A DNA stretch of 64,000 nt from Siderastrea radians (GCA_964017195.1 OZ024891.1:5774994-5838993); one strand, 5' to 3'. Numbered from the stretch's first letter, positions 11,676-23,757 are shown. The notes: generated by a model from the letters alone, not told the origin. Program-made: numbers and translations.

Positions 11676-12425
11676 CTACGCTTGTGGGTTGAACACTACG
11701 AAAACTGGAAAAGGCTGCGTGGATTCAGACCCTGACCGCAGAGTCTGACTGACTGCCTCGTCATAGCTTGGTGGAAGCTGTTCTGCTAAATCCTCAAATA
11801 CAAGCGTGCTGTATGGCGGGGGAGATTCTGGGGGAACCGGTAAATTTCCCTCGACTTCTACCACAACGGTTCCCGATTGCATTTCACGTGCATTCCCTCC
11901 AGAACTGGTAATTTCTGTCTGTGTTGGAGGCTCTCTGATCGCTTGCACAGTAAGATGAGTTCTTCTGGTTCTTCTTCTGGCTTTCTTGCGCATGACTGAG
12001 CACACAACACAAATTAGTGCCAACAGTACAACGAACGATAAGACTGTCCCTAATAAGGCTGTGCGATTGACATAATGAACGCATTTTCCGTCTTTGCAGG
12101 TTAACCCTCCTCGGCAGTCGCTGTCACATACACAGTAGTTTTTCTCAGGGCTTAATGTAGGGTGTTCAGTTGATGATGGTACCTCAGCCTTATAGCAGTA
12201 GCCTGCCGCTTCTCCTCCGCTATAATTACACTTTCCCCCTTCATTGCAATCAAGGTCGCTTCTACAAGGGCAATTCCATCTAAAAGCACAAGAGTTTAGC
12301 GATAAGCAGCATATTTTATCCCCGTAACAGTCCCTATTCCAGCTACACGATATGGAATGGGCAATACCACAGCAGCTGATCACAGGCAGAATCAACGAAA
12401 CCACCCTATCGACCCAAATATGCAT
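11676..12425 (-). CDS. Cysteine-rich single-pass membrane protein with two PPxY motifs
   Basis: A 249-residue single-exon frame. An in-frame ATG-free extension runs 22 codons further upstream, but MHIW is chosen as start because MHIW/MRIW is the conserved start in paralogues and the upstream codons match their 5' flank. Residues 1-24 form a signal peptide. Residues 25-122 are cysteine-rich: a first module (SCSWNRDCYGDKICC...CPCRSDLDC) and, after a SSTEHP linker, a second EB-like module (CVCDSDCRGGLTCKDGKC). NRT at 120-122 is a glycosylation site. The membrane helix is about 123-144, followed by RKKARRRTRR. The tail carries PPPY at 202-205 and PPSY at 218-221. PPxY motifs bind WW domains, so a ubiquitin-ligase adaptor or endocytic receptor role is inferred; the ligand is unknown. 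No orthologue name can be given. Confidence 0.85.
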   Translation of the reverse strand: MHIWVDRVVSLILPVISCCGIAHSISCSWNRDCYGDKICCLSLNSCAFRWNCPCRSDLDCNEGGKCNYSGGEAAGYCYKAEVPSSTEHPTLSPEKNYCVCDSDCRGGLTCKDGKCVHYVNRTALLGTVLSFVVLLALICVVCSVMRKKARRRTRRTHLTVQAIREPPTQTEITSSGGNAREMQSGTVVVEVEGNLPVPPESPPPYSTLVFEDLAEQLPPSYDEAVSQTLRSGSESTQPFPVFVVFNPQA

Positions 12426-12610
12426 TACTTTAGTTCCGTAGAGACTTCGATTAGGAACAAAACAAAATATATAATCGTCTCGACGCAGCACCTCGTTTGC
12501 GTACCTCGCTTGTGTAAGACTTCAGTGAATTCGTGCGAGAACTCGTGTTTACGTCATCATGACTGGCATGAAAAACGATGGTTAAAACTGCACATTACAT
12601 CGCTTCCCGA
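12426..12610 (-). promoter_or_regulatory. Conserved 5' flank of PPxY genes
   Basis: Upstream of this gene the minus strand carries gtgctgcgtcgagacgatta about 50 bp before the ATG and, further out, acacgagttctcgcacgaat and agttttaaccatcg. Equivalent blocks precede the genes at 24637 and 28361, and parts precede 28832 and 32917, while non-family sequence does not have them. They are probably 5' UTR plus core promoter. Confidence 0.6.
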
Positions 12611-12623
12611 GCGCGTGATATTA

Positions 12624-12989
12624 GGGAACTGAAGCAACCACGACGGCAACGCCAAGGAAAACGTCACTTTAAAAATGACTTCCAAATATTTCAAACTTTT
12701 TCGCGATAGTTTCAACTCGTTCAATCTGTCTAATGTAGCCGAATAATCCGGGAGCTGACTCTGTAAGGACGGCGATACAGTTCAGGTGGAAAAAAGAAAC
12801 TTCACTGTCGTGTGTTCACGTTCTACATAAAACTTTGAATTTGGTCATTTCACGTTGTTGTTTTGCAGAGGACGGCAAAGAAATGTACCAAAATCTGTAT
12901 AGCACGTGCAGAGTCATTGTTTTGCTAATTAAACCTTTTGTTTTGTGACGTTCTCGTCAGCCGTCGCCGTCGTGTTTGCTGAAGTTCCC
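12624..12989. mobile_element. TIR MITE in the upstream region
   Basis: Ends gggaactgaagcaaccacga and (inverted) gggaacttcagcaaacacga bound 366 bp, flanked by TATTA at 12619-12623 and 12990-12994. The inverted similarity continues into cggcaacgcc / cggcgacggc. No coding capacity. The TTA-containing target is compatible with PIF/Harbinger, but this is not certain. Confidence 0.75.
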
Positions 12990-13795
12990 TATTAGCAGTG
13001 TTTACAGCGCAGTGTAAGCTGAAATTTTATTTCGCCGATCGGCGGTTTCCGTTGATGGGCTGACATTTTCTTAACTTTAAACTGTTTTTAACATTCAAAT
13101 TGTCACGCTGACAATCTGCAGAATTCAGCTAAACTTCCTTTCTGCGCATCGTGAAAAGCAAACATTTCGTGCAGAACAGTGCCCGTAAAACACCCAGATG
13201 AGCCAGTATTCGCCAAAAATTCGCATTTCTTCGATCTCAACAAAGTAGAGCGTAAAATTTCCGCAACGTTAATTTCTAACATTTTGATTTCGCTGAATTC
13301 TGAATCCCGTTCTCACACACAGGCAAGCCGAGGCAAAGTGCAGTTTTCATAGCTTATCTGTTGATACACCGTGTTAATTCAAGTTCATTAGTCGCCCTCA
13401 GAAGCGTATTTCCAAACGTATGCCATTTTCAATGCGTTTCTGCCTGAATGCTGATTTTAAAATTTTACATTCTTTCCCTTTAATTCACGTTAATCAGTTT
13501 CAAATAAGCACAAGCGTTATATAATTTCCTATAATAGGGTAGCAATATTTACGCCTGATTATGAGTGGCCCCTGACTGACTAAACGCAAATTTCAGCAGT
13601 GATGTATAATACATATCAGTTCATTACGTACTCCTTGAGGGTGCCCATAGTTCGCTTTTCCATGTCGACTTTTGAGTTCTTCTTTTCTTTTCTTGTTTGA
13701 TCGCTACGGAATAAAACTTCCTAATTTAGCTGAGAGAATGAAAACTCTACGCTTCTGAGTTGAACATTAAGAAAACTGGAAAAGGCCGCGTTTAT
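12990..13795. repeat. Duplicated 3' flank of PPxY genes
   Basis: The part from about 13240 to 13790 aligns with 11170-11675, sharing tttctaacattttg, ccattttcaatgcgtttctg and cttgagggtgcc-like text. The PPxY gene and its 3' flank were therefore duplicated in tandem. The part from 13015 resembles 2000-2090 and 25110-25170. Confidence 0.7.
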
Positions 13796-14257
13796 TCAGA
13801 CAGTAAACGCAGGGTAACTGACAGCCTCGTTATAACTTGGTGGAGGCTGTTCTGGTAAATCCTCGTTATCATTCTCCTGTCTCTCGAATACAAGGGTGTT
13901 ATACGGCGGAGGAACATCTGGAGGTAACACGACAGTTCCCGATTGCATTTCATGCACATTCGGCACTGCAGAAGTGGCAATTTCTGTCTGTGGATGCCCT
14001 CTTAGCGCTTGCTCAGCTGGCTGATGTAGCGATGTTTTTCCGGTTTTCTTGCATAAGTACGCAAACAACGCCATAACGAACGACACAACTACTACTGTGA
14101 TTAAGATACCCCCAAACCCTTTTTTGTCCTTCTTTACAGCACATTCGCCGTTTTGGCAGGTTAAACTTCCTCGGCAATCAATGTCAGTTACACAGTAGTT
14201 ATTGTAAGGGCTAATCGTTAAACGCTTCTTGGTGAAAAACGTCCGGCGTGTGAAAAG

Positions 14258-14568
14258 CTTCCATGGGAAAGGTTTGTATGTGACAGGATTCCAGGTGTAA
14301 GGCTGTTCAGAAGACGATGGCCATGATGGCTTCCATGTAAAAGGTTTGTGGGTGATAGGATTCCAGGTGTAAGGCTGTTCAGTAGATGATAATAGTGATG
14401 ATGGTTTCCATGTGAAAGGTTTGTGGGTGATAGGATTCCAGGTGTAAGGCTGTTCAGTAGATGATAATAGTGATGATGGTTTCTATGTAAAAGGTTTGTG
14501 GGTGATAGGATTCCAGGTGTAAGGCTGTTCAGTAGATGATAATAGTGATGATGGTTTCCATGTGAAAG
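14258..14568 (-). repeat. 75-bp coding tandem repeat, distal part
   Basis: Four units at a 75-bp step (ggtttg at 14271, 14343, 14418 and 14493; the first step is 72 bp), ending at the transposon boundary. The unit encodes PYTWNPITHKPFTWKPSSLL plus SSTEQ. One unit carries the TAG at 14483-14485. The unit nearest the membrane module is the most diverged. Confidence 0.9.
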
Positions 14569-14589
14569 CACAGGACGAAATGACAGATT

Positions 14590-15110
14590 TAATGTCCCTT
14601 AAAGGTATCTTAAAGATAGAGTAAAGAACAGTTTTCTGTTTCTTTAAGTGTATCTTAAACACATTAAATGTTTATTTCCTTTATCTTTAAGACATTCACT
14701 TAAAACACTTAATGAACCATTTACATGCCATTTAAGCAGTGTTCTTAAAGGGTCAGTATAGAGTTTTTTAAGATCCTTTAAGTGACAACTTAAAGGATAG
14801 GATATCATCCTTTAAGAGGAAATGTTTCTTTAAATGTTAAGTAAATGGTAAGGAAAGTATCCTTTTCGCATCTTTAATTGAAATTATAAAGGGCCAGTAA
14901 AGAGTGTTTTAAGACCCTTTAAGTGACAACTTTAAGGACAGGATAGAATTCTTTAAGAGGCTATGTCAACTTAAATGTTAACTAAATGTTAAGGAAAGCA
15001 TTCTTTAAGTATCTTTAATTTCAAATTAAAGACAGGAAATGAAATTATATGAACAGGAAATTCCCTTTAATCGCCTTTAAGTGACAAATTAAAGGGACAG
15101 AATACATATT
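14590..15110. repeat. Left subterminal repeat region of the transposon
   Basis: Short motifs of the type cctttaagtgacaactt, cttaaatgttaa and ctttaatt recur in both orientations with irregular spacing. For example, gggtcagtatagagttttttaag near 14750 and gggccagtaaagagtgttttaag near 14890 are direct copies. These are possible transposase-binding repeats. Confidence 0.7.
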
Positions 15111-15788
15111 CTAGCATTTTTTTGTTCTTGTTTTGCAATTACTGCCAATTTGTATATTTACTACACATTCGATGTAAATGAATTATCACCCCCACATATG
15201 AGTGAAAACCAAATACATAAACAACTTTCCACTTACAAACATAAACTTTTTATTGTTTCCTTTCAAGCTACTTAATGTTTTACAAAGGAACGTAACACAC
15301 TGTAAAGTGGTATAAATACTCTAAAAGTAACATTAAAATCAGAGTTCCGTAAAATATACATCATTTTAACAATCAACAGTAGCTGTTTCTTTATTAGATA
15401 AAAATTGCAATTTAAAATGGACTTTAACAAATATTCAAGATTCATAATTTCCTTAGATAAAAATTGTAATTCAAAATGGGCTTTAATAAATATTCAAGAT
15501 TCAAATTTCCTTAGATAAAAATTGAAATTCAAAATGGACTTTCATAAATATTCCAGATTCAAAATTTCCTTTTAATTTATTTTTTATGTATATAAATCTG
15601 TAAACAATTTCTAATTCAGTGATGAAGTAATGAAAAGCTTTCTTAATACTTAGTAATAATCAAATACTGCAAATTTAACATTGAAATTTGCAAGTTATGC
15701 ACTTGTTGACTGAGTGGGAGGGCTGGATGGGACGACATTTGGCTCAAGGTCATGACATATAAGTGCCAACTGGCACATGGCAAACAAA

Positions 15789-18700
15789 TGCCCCAGTGCA
15801 TCTCCTTTGTACAGGTAAACAGGTCACCCAAGTACACAACAGATAGATTAGAAACAAAACAATACACACAACCTTCAAAGCTGCTTGCTTACACTCAAAA
15901 TAAACAATCATTAAAAAGTTACTTCACACAGGCACATAAATGCCCCAGTGCATCTGCTGTGTACAGGTAAACAGGTCACCCAAGTACACAACAGATAGAT
16001 TAGAAACAAAACAATACTCACAACTTTCGAAGCTGCTCGCTTACACTCAAAACAAACAATCATTAAAAAGTTACTTCACACAGGCACATAAATGCCCCAG
16101 TGCATCTGCTGCGTACAGGTAAATAGTTCACTCAAGTATACAACAGATAGATTAGAAACAAAACAACACTCACAACTTTTGAGGCTGCTCGCTTACACTC
16201 AAAATAAACAATCATTAAAAAGTTACTTCACACAGGCACATAAATGCCCCAGTGCATCTGCTGTGTACAGGTAAACAGGTCACCCAAGTACACAACAGTT
16301 AGATTAGAAACAAAACAATACACATAACTTTCGAAGCTGCTCGCTTACACTTAAAACAAACAATCATTAAAAAGTTACTTCACACAGGCACATAAATGCC
16401 CCAGTGCATCTGCTGTGTACAGGTAAACAGGTCACCCAAGTACACAACAGATAGATTAGAAACAAAACAATACACACAACTTTCAAAGCTGCCCGCTTAC
16501 ACTCAAAACAAACAATCATTAAAAAGTTACTTCACACAGGCACATAAATGCCCCAGTGCATCTGCTGTGTACAGGTAAACAGGTCACCCAAGTGCACAAC
16601 AGATAGATTAGAAACAAAACAATACACACAACTTTCGAAGCTGCCCGCTTACACTCAAAACAAACAATCATTAAAAAGTTACTTCACACAGGCACAAATG
16701 CCCCAGTGCATCTGCTGTGTACAGGTAAACAGGTCACCCAAGTACACAACAGATAGATTAGAAACAAAACAATACTCACAACTTTCAAAGCAGCTCGCTT
16801 ACACTCAAAACAAACAATCATTAAAAAGTTACTTCACACAGGCACATAAATGCCCCAGTGCATCTGCTGTGTACAGGTAAACAGGTCACCCAAGTTCACA
16901 ACAGTTACATTAGAAACAAAACAATACACATAACTTTCGAACCTGCTCGCTTACACTCAAAACAAACAATCATTAAAAAGTTACTTCACACAGGCACATA
17001 AATGCCCCAGTGCATCTGCTGTGTACAGGTAAACAGGTCACCCAAGTTCACAACAGTTACATTAGAAACAAAACAATACACATAACTTTCGAAGCTGCCC
17101 GCTTACACTCAAAACAAACAATCATTAAAAAGTTACTTCACACAGGCACATAAATGCCCCAGTGCATCTGCTGTGTACAGGTAAACAGGTCACCCAAGTG
17201 CACAACAGATAGATTAGAAACAAAACAATACACACAACTTTCGAAGCTGCCCGCTTACACTCAAAACAAACAATCATTAAAAAGTTACTTCACACAGGCA
17301 CATAAATGCCCCAGTGCATCTGCTGTGTACAGGTAAACAGGTCACCCAAGTTCACAACAGTTAGATTAGAAACAAAACAATACTCACAACTTTCAAAGCA
17401 GCTCGCTTACACTCAAAACAAACAATCATTAAAAAGTTACTTCACACAGGCACATAAATGCCCCAGTGCATCTGCTGTGTACAGGTAAACAGGTCACCCA
17501 AGTACACAACAGATAGATTAGAAACAAAACAATACACACAACTTTCAAAGCTGCCCGCTTACACTCAAAACAAACAATCATTAAAAAGTTACTTCACACA
17601 GGCACATAAATGCCCCAGTGCATCTGCTGTGTACAGGTAAACAGGTCACCCAAGTGCACAACAGATAGATTAGAAACAAAACAATACACACAACTTTCGA
17701 AGCTGCCCGCTTACACTCAAAACAAACAATCATTAAAAAGTTACTTCACACAGGCACAAATGCCCCAGTGCATGTGCTGTGTACAGGTAAACAGGTCACC
17801 CAAGTACACAACAGATAGATTAGAAACAAAACAATACTCACAACTTTCAAAGCAGCTCGCTTACACTCAAAACAAACAATCATTAAAAAGTTACTTCACA
17901 CAGGCACATAAATGCCCCAGTGCATCTGCTGTGTACAGGTAAACAGGTCACCCAAGTGCACAACAGATAGATTAGAAACAAAACAATACACACAACTTTC
18001 AAAGCTGCCCGCTTATACTCAAAACAAACAATCATTAAAAAGTTACTTCACACGGGCACATAAATGCCCCAGTGCATCTGCTGTGTACAGGTAAACAGGT
18101 CACCCAAGTGCACAACAGATAGATTAGAAACAAAACAATTCACATAACTTTCAAAGCTGCTCGCTTACACTCAAAACAAACAATCATTAAAAAGTTACTT
18201 CACACAGGCACATAAATGCCCCAGTGCATCTGCTGTGTACAGGTAAACAGGTCACCCAAGTGCACAACAGATAGATTAGAAACAAAACAATACACACAAC
18301 TTTCGAAGCTGCCCGCTTACACTCAAAACAAACAATCATTAAAAAGTTACTTCACACAGGCACATAAATGCCCCAGTGCATCTGCTGTGTACAGGTAAAC
18401 AGGTCACCCAAGTGCACAACAGATAGATTAGAAACAAAACAATACACACAACTTTCGAAGCTGCCCGCTTACACTCAAAACAAACAATCATTAAAAAGTT
18501 ACTTCACACAGGCACATAAATGCCCCAGTGCATCTGCTGTGTACAGGTAAACAGGTCACCCAAGTTCACAACAGTTAGATTAGAAACAAAACAATACTCA
18601 CAACTTTCAAAGCAGCTCGCTTACACTCAAAACAAACAATCATTAAAAAGTTACTTCACACAGGCACATAAATGCCCCAGTGCATCTGCTGTGTACAGGT

Positions 18701-20235
18701 AAACAGGTCACCCAAGTACACAACAGATAGATTAGAAACAAAACAATACACACAACTTTCAAAGCTGCCCGCTTACACTCAAAACAAACAATCATTAAAA
18801 AGTTACTTCACACAGGCACATAAATGCCCCAGTGCATCTGCTGTGTACAGGTAAACAGGTCACCCAAGTGCACAACAGATAGATTAGAAACAAAACAATA
18901 CACACAACTTTCGAAGCTGCCCGCTTACACTCAAAACAAACAATCATTAAAAAGTTACTTCACACAGGCACAAATGCCCCAGTGCATGTGCTGTGTACAG
19001 GTAAACAGGTCACCCAAGTACACAACAGATAGATTAGAAACAAAACAATACTCACAACTTTCAAAGCAGCTCGCTTACACTCAAAACAAACAATCATTAA
19101 AAAGTTACTTCACACAGGCACATAAATGCCCCAGTGCATCTGCTGTGTACAGGTAAACAGGTCACCCAAGTGCACAACAGATAGATTAGAAACAAAACAA
19201 TACACACAACTTTCAAAGCTGCCCGCTTATACTCAAAACAAACAATCATTAAAAAGTTACTTCACACGGGCACATAAATGCCCCAGTGCATCTGCTGTGT
19301 ACAGGTAAACAGGTCACCCAAGTGCACAACAGATAGATTAGAAACAAAACAATTCACATAACTTTCAAAGCTGCTCGCTTACACTCAAAACAAACAATCA
19401 TTAAAAAGTTACTTCACACAGGCACATAAATGCCCCAGTGCATCTGCTGTGTACAGGTAAACAGGTCACCCAAGTGCACAACAGATAGATTAGAAACAAA
19501 ACAATACACACAACTTTCGAAGCTGCCCGCTTACACTCAAAACAAACAATCATTAAAAAGTTACTTCACACAGGCACAAATGCCCCAGTGCATCTGCTGT
19601 GTACAGGTAAACAGGTCACCCAAGTACACAACAGATAGATTAGAAACAAAACAATACTCACAACTTTCAAAGCAGCTCGCTTACACTCAAAACAAACAAT
19701 CATTAAAAAGTTAGTTCACACAGGCACATAAATGCCCCAGTGCATCTGCTGTGTACAGGTAAACAGGTCACCCAAGTGCACAACAGATAGATTAGAAACA
19801 AAACAATACACACAACTTTCAAAGCTGCCCGCTTATACTCAAAACAAACAATCATTAAAAAGTTACTTCACACGGGCACATAAATGCCCCAGTTCATCTG
19901 CTGTGTACAGGTAAACAGGTCACCCAAGTGCACAACAGATAGATTAGAAACAAAACAATACACACAACTTTCAAAGCTGCCCGCTTATACTCAAAACAAA
20001 CAATCATTAAAAAGTTAGTTCACACAGGCACATAAATGCCCCAGTGCATCTGCTGTGTACAGGTAATCAGGTCACCCAAGTACACAACAGATAGATTAGA
20101 AAGAAAACAATACTCACAACTTTCGAAGCTGCTCGCTTACACTCAAAACAAACAATCATTAAAAAGTTACTTCACACAGGCACATAAATGCCCCAGTGCA
20201 TCTGCTGTGTACAGGAAAACAGGTAAACAGGTCAC
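15789..20235. repeat. 152-bp minisatellite, about 29 copies, with higher-order structure
   Basis: Each unit begins tgccccagtgcatctgctgt and contains gtacaggtaaacaggtcacc, gatagattagaaacaaaaca and aacaatcattaaaaagttac. Some units are 150 bp because ta is missing in caggcacaaatgcc (for example near 16695, 17757, 18971 and 19577). The ordered variants repeat with a 1214-bp period: units starting 17154, 17306, 17458, 17610, 17912 and 18216 match 18368, 18520, 18672, 18824, 19126 and 19430. Because 152 is not divisible by three, the recurring 60-residue frames close in each unit and are not evidence of a protein. Confidence 0.95.
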
Positions 20236-20362
20236 CCAAGTATACAACTTGTATACTACTGGTAGCTTTCAAAGACCTGAAAAAGGCGCCTCCGTCATTA
20301 CTCTCTTCACTCTCCTTTTTTCAGGAGTGTCTTGACTACATAGTTTTTAAATTTTGTTAAAT

Positions 20363-20533
20363 TTATATTTCCTTAAGCTCCTCGCTTTGCCAAGGAATTT
20401 CTTTGGTGACAAAGACCAACTTGTCATCTTCTTCATCTGTCTCGTCTGAAGACGTGTAAAGCTGCCATCTTTCCTTTTAAATTTGCGCTCCACTTCTTTG
20501 CTTTAACCAAGGTAATAATCCTCCTGGCATTTT
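20363..20533 (-). pseudogene. Exon-like fragment inside the transposon (acidic C-terminus)
   Basis: On the minus strand an acceptor (gtgctgcag) at 20534-20539 precedes a 57-codon frame: MPGGLLPWLKQRSGAQI, a TAA, then KERWQLYTSSDETDEEDDKL, VFVTKEIPWQSEELKEI and stop. The acidic block followed by VTKEIPWQSEE looks like a genuine protein end with one nonsense codon. It may belong to a gene carried by the transposon or to an older element inside it. No family name is offered. Confidence 0.45.
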
Positions 20534-21471
20534 CTGCAGCACAAAAGTAAGAAAGGTTTTAAAAGCTGTAAAAAATCAACACTTACAATTCTGCAAGGTA
20601 AGGCTAGTGTTTCTTTGAAGTTCTTACATGATTGTGTGTTGGGACAATGTAAACAATGAAGCCAAATCCTGGAGACACAGAGTGGCTCAGTTTCCAGTAC
20701 ACCTGTAAATAAGGAAACTTTGTCATTATGGAAGGATTACAGTCAAGTATTAGTATAAAATTAATGTTCTCACAACATGCACACTTGTACTGTTCCTGGT
20801 GAAAATCGTATACAGGACTGGACTGTTTTGGCTCTTTCCCTGGTTCTTAAATGACAATACACCTTATGAACATCTGCTATGGCCACTAATTACACACATT
20901 ATATCTTTTAATTACAGTAGCTCATGAGACATATGTCACCATGCTCTATGGACACCTGCTGGCGAGGACAACAGACACTTTTCTCTGACCAAAGTGAAAA
21001 TTTAAGTTTTCTCTTATATCAACCATCCATAGCAGTAGAACACAATTAAAATGAATTATTTTCATATTTAAAATAAGAAAAAAAAAGACTGTTGCTTTTG
21101 ACTGACATTTTCTCTTGAGGTTCAGACAAACAGACTGAATATTGTTCAATCCCATCAAGTGACACTAACATTTTTATGGCAACACTGTCGCTTTGGCCAG
21201 TCTGTTGTACATACTAACAGAGCATGCTGATATATATGCGTGAGCTACTGTATTAGTGGGGACAGAAGAATTGCAATTACTGTCTGTTATGAGTGTCCGT
21301 ATAAAGCAAGTGTCTGTAAAGTGAGATCCCACAATTTCTTTAGTAGCAGATGGTAACTGCCGGTTCATCAGTTTTCAATTCAATAAAAAATATGTACATG
21401 TATGTATACAGAATTACATGCAACACATAATATTGGAGACTACAGTGCAAGGGATAACAATGAGCTTTACC

Positions 21472-21512
21472 TCTCTCCAAAGGAATCACCAGTAGCATCT
21501 TGTTTTCTCTGC
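21472..21512 (-). other. Possible 41-bp exon inside the transposon
   Basis: On the minus strand it is bounded by ctttgcag and gtaaag and reads RKQDATGDSFGE in one phase. It is too short to be certain; it is listed because it lies between two better exon candidates on the same strand. Confidence 0.25.
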
Positions 21513-22394
21513 AAAGTGAGAAACATTTTTAACAAATATGGGGTAACACTAAATGTCTAAATTTAAAAAATTAAAGTAGTCCAGAGGACACTGAGTGTGT
21601 CAGCTGATTTCCATCAATTAAGCCCAGCCTTGATTTCTACCACTCACTCTGGTAAGGCTTTCCTCCCCGAGAAAAAGGGTGGTATCTCTTGATAACATAA
21701 CATTAATTACATGCACAGAACACCAAAATCTTTTCACACATTATGTTACATTTGTAATTCTGCTCTTCAGTAATCACTGAATTTCTAACTCTCTGATTGG
21801 CAATTGCACACAGGTTAACTGTATCTGCAAATAACTCTGCATCCCCGGGATCGGTAAATGAATTGACCAATGAAGCTGTTATCACATACAAGCCATGTAA
21901 CTATATGTACATGTATTTATCAACAGCTACCAAACAATCACTTTTAAAAATGCAGTCAAGGGTTCTGACTGATTATTTGATGGCTGTCAATATGCCTTCT
22001 GTAAAATAATTAATAGCTAGTACACATGAATGATTGTTTACAAGAGATTCAGTCAGGCTATTTTAATATAAGCCAGTGACCTTGTACAAATTCATTGGCT
22101 GAATCTCTTGCAAACAGCTACCACTCATACTTGTTGTCATTCAGAGGAAAGAGAGCAGCTTTATACTCATCGCCAGGTAAAATTCCCGGATGGAGCTATT
22201 AGACGGGTTTTACATAAACTTTCATTTTCTGACTCAAGCACCACATCGCATTCTCTGTGTTTATGGAAACAGTTGAATATAATTATAACTGATGTATGGG
22301 GCTGTGTGGATCTTACCCATAAATGGCGGTAGTCTGCTTAAATGCACAGTAAAACAGGCCAAGGGTCAGTCAAAATAACGAATCTTATACTCAC

Positions 22395-22602
22395 CGATCG
22401 CGATATGTTGGAGGGACGTGACGTTGCGATGCAGAAGGTACGGAAGATAGTCAAGATGTGTGTTTTCTTCCTCGTGTCTCTCGATGAATTTTAGCTCCAC
22501 TCGAAGTTTCCGATCCTCAGTGAACAGAACGTCTGCATTCTCCACCGTAAGCTCCCAAAGAAACGTTGGCGAACTTAACACTTCGCTGTTTGAAAATTCG
22601 AT
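22395..22602 (-). other. Exon-like open segment inside the transposon
   Basis: The minus strand reads LSSPTFLWELTVENADVLFT, then EDRKLRVELKFIERHEEENT and HLDYLPYLLHRNVTSLQHIA, ending at a good donor (gatcg|gtgagt, boundary 22394-22395). No ATG precedes it; the frame opens after a TAA near 22606. The composition is protein-like and unlike the flanking AT-rich sequence. It is probably a coding exon of a gene carried in the transposon or captured from the host; identity not recognised. Confidence 0.45.
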
Positions 22603-23299
22603 TTAATGCGCGCGCGCATTAAATCTATGCAACGCATTTTGGCGCTCAAAATACTAACTGCACCGGGAGTGGGAGGGGAAAATTGTTCATCCCATCACCG
22701 TACTGTTATCAGGACTCGCCTTGCAAAAATGTTTATTGTTACAGCTTTTTTAAATAAGAAATTATCAGGATATGTTTTTACTATGAAAGAGTGTGCAAAT
22801 TAAGTCATTAAATAGCCATAACTGACTTAACCGGTCGACTGATGTCCCACCCCTAGACAGTCGATTCGCATGTCGCAGTACAACCAGTCAGCGGATGCAG
22901 TTTACCGCGCCAAATTCGCCAAAGCAGGCAAAGAAATCGCCAGAGAATCTTCAAAGAATGGATGAGCGGACGATTTTCACGAGAAAAACAAAACAAATTG
23001 GCGTTGTTAAGCATGGCGAGAATAAACACAAGAAATACGATGAACGGAATGAAGCGGAGGCGTCGAGAACAAAACAAGACAAGCCGAAAGCACTGCACTG
23101 CAATTTGTTTATCATTATTAGTTTTGAAAGTGGTTGTTGTTGAGTTTTTATTAATCTATCTGTCTTGTCTTTGGGTGACATTCAGTCGACTCTTTTAGTG
23201 ATATTGCATGCTGCTTGTAATGTTGACAGCCATGCCCTAAGACACCTTCTTAGATCATTTTGTTGCCACACAAACAAAGTACACCACACGACTAAAACT

Positions 23300-23735
23300 G
23301 AGTGAATTGAAAAGGAAAAGATATGTTTCCTTTAAATGGGATTTAAGTGATGTCACTTAAATATTGTCTTTTATTTCCTTGCCTTTAAGTGGAAACTTAA
23401 AGGATTATTAAATGGATTTACAAGGGAAAATAATAACATGTTTCTTTAAGGAATTTAAGTGCAGGCTCTTAATTCTGGTAAGACATTTACCTAGCTTTAA
23501 TATCCAAAGTAAAGCTTATTAATGGTTTTGATCGATTTAAAATAACTTTACTGGAAGACTTAAATACACAGTTTTTCAAGTAAGGTGGTGAACTAAATTT
23601 AAGTTATCATAAATGCTCTTAAAGACATATTAAAGCATGATACTACCTTTAAGTAATGTAAGAGTCTTTAATTGTAAAATTAAAGATTTTTTGATTCTTT
23701 AAGTGATCTTTATTTTTTTCGTAAAGACAAGTAAA
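23300..23735. repeat. Right subterminal repeat region of the transposon
   Basis: Mirror of the left end: repeated tttaagtg, cttaaag, ggatttaagtg and ctttaagtaatg motifs in both orientations up to the inverted terminus at 23741-23754. Confidence 0.7.
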
Positions 23736-23757
23736 TCTACCATTTCGTCCTGTGAAG

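Larger units (their letters stand above)
20540..23300. other. Transposon interior, mostly unassigned
   Basis: Apart from the exon-like pieces listed separately, a minus-strand frame near 22115-22190 ends in LPGDEYKAALFPLNDNKYEW and may be another terminal exon. No DDE-type transposase motifs were found. Confidence 0.35.
14569..23754. mobile_element. CACTA/CMC-like DNA transposon, 9186 bp
   Basis: Ends cacaggacgaaatg and (inverted) cacaggacgaaatg match over 14 bp and then imperfectly (acagattt / gtagattt). AAG flanks both sides (14566-14568, 23755-23757). The interrupted site is an internal repeat unit, so the empty sequence (catgtgaaaggtttg) is known exactly from neighbouring units. Both subterminal regions are dense in TTTAAG/CTTAAA motifs. 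CAC ends, 3-bp target and subterminal repeats fit CACTA/CMC, but the ends are CACAG rather than CACTA and no transposase was recognised, so the superfamily is inferred. It is probably non-autonomous. Confidence 0.85.

Noticed and set aside
15789..20235. CRISPR-like array
   Set aside because: Units are 152 bp and tandem without unique spacers, in a eukaryotic transposon; it is a minisatellite.
15752..20335. Series of 60- and 110-residue plus-strand frames (MPQCICCVQVNRSPK...)
   Set aside because: They are the 152-bp minisatellite read through; each ends in the next unit because 152 is not a multiple of three, and no splice or domain evidence supports a protein.
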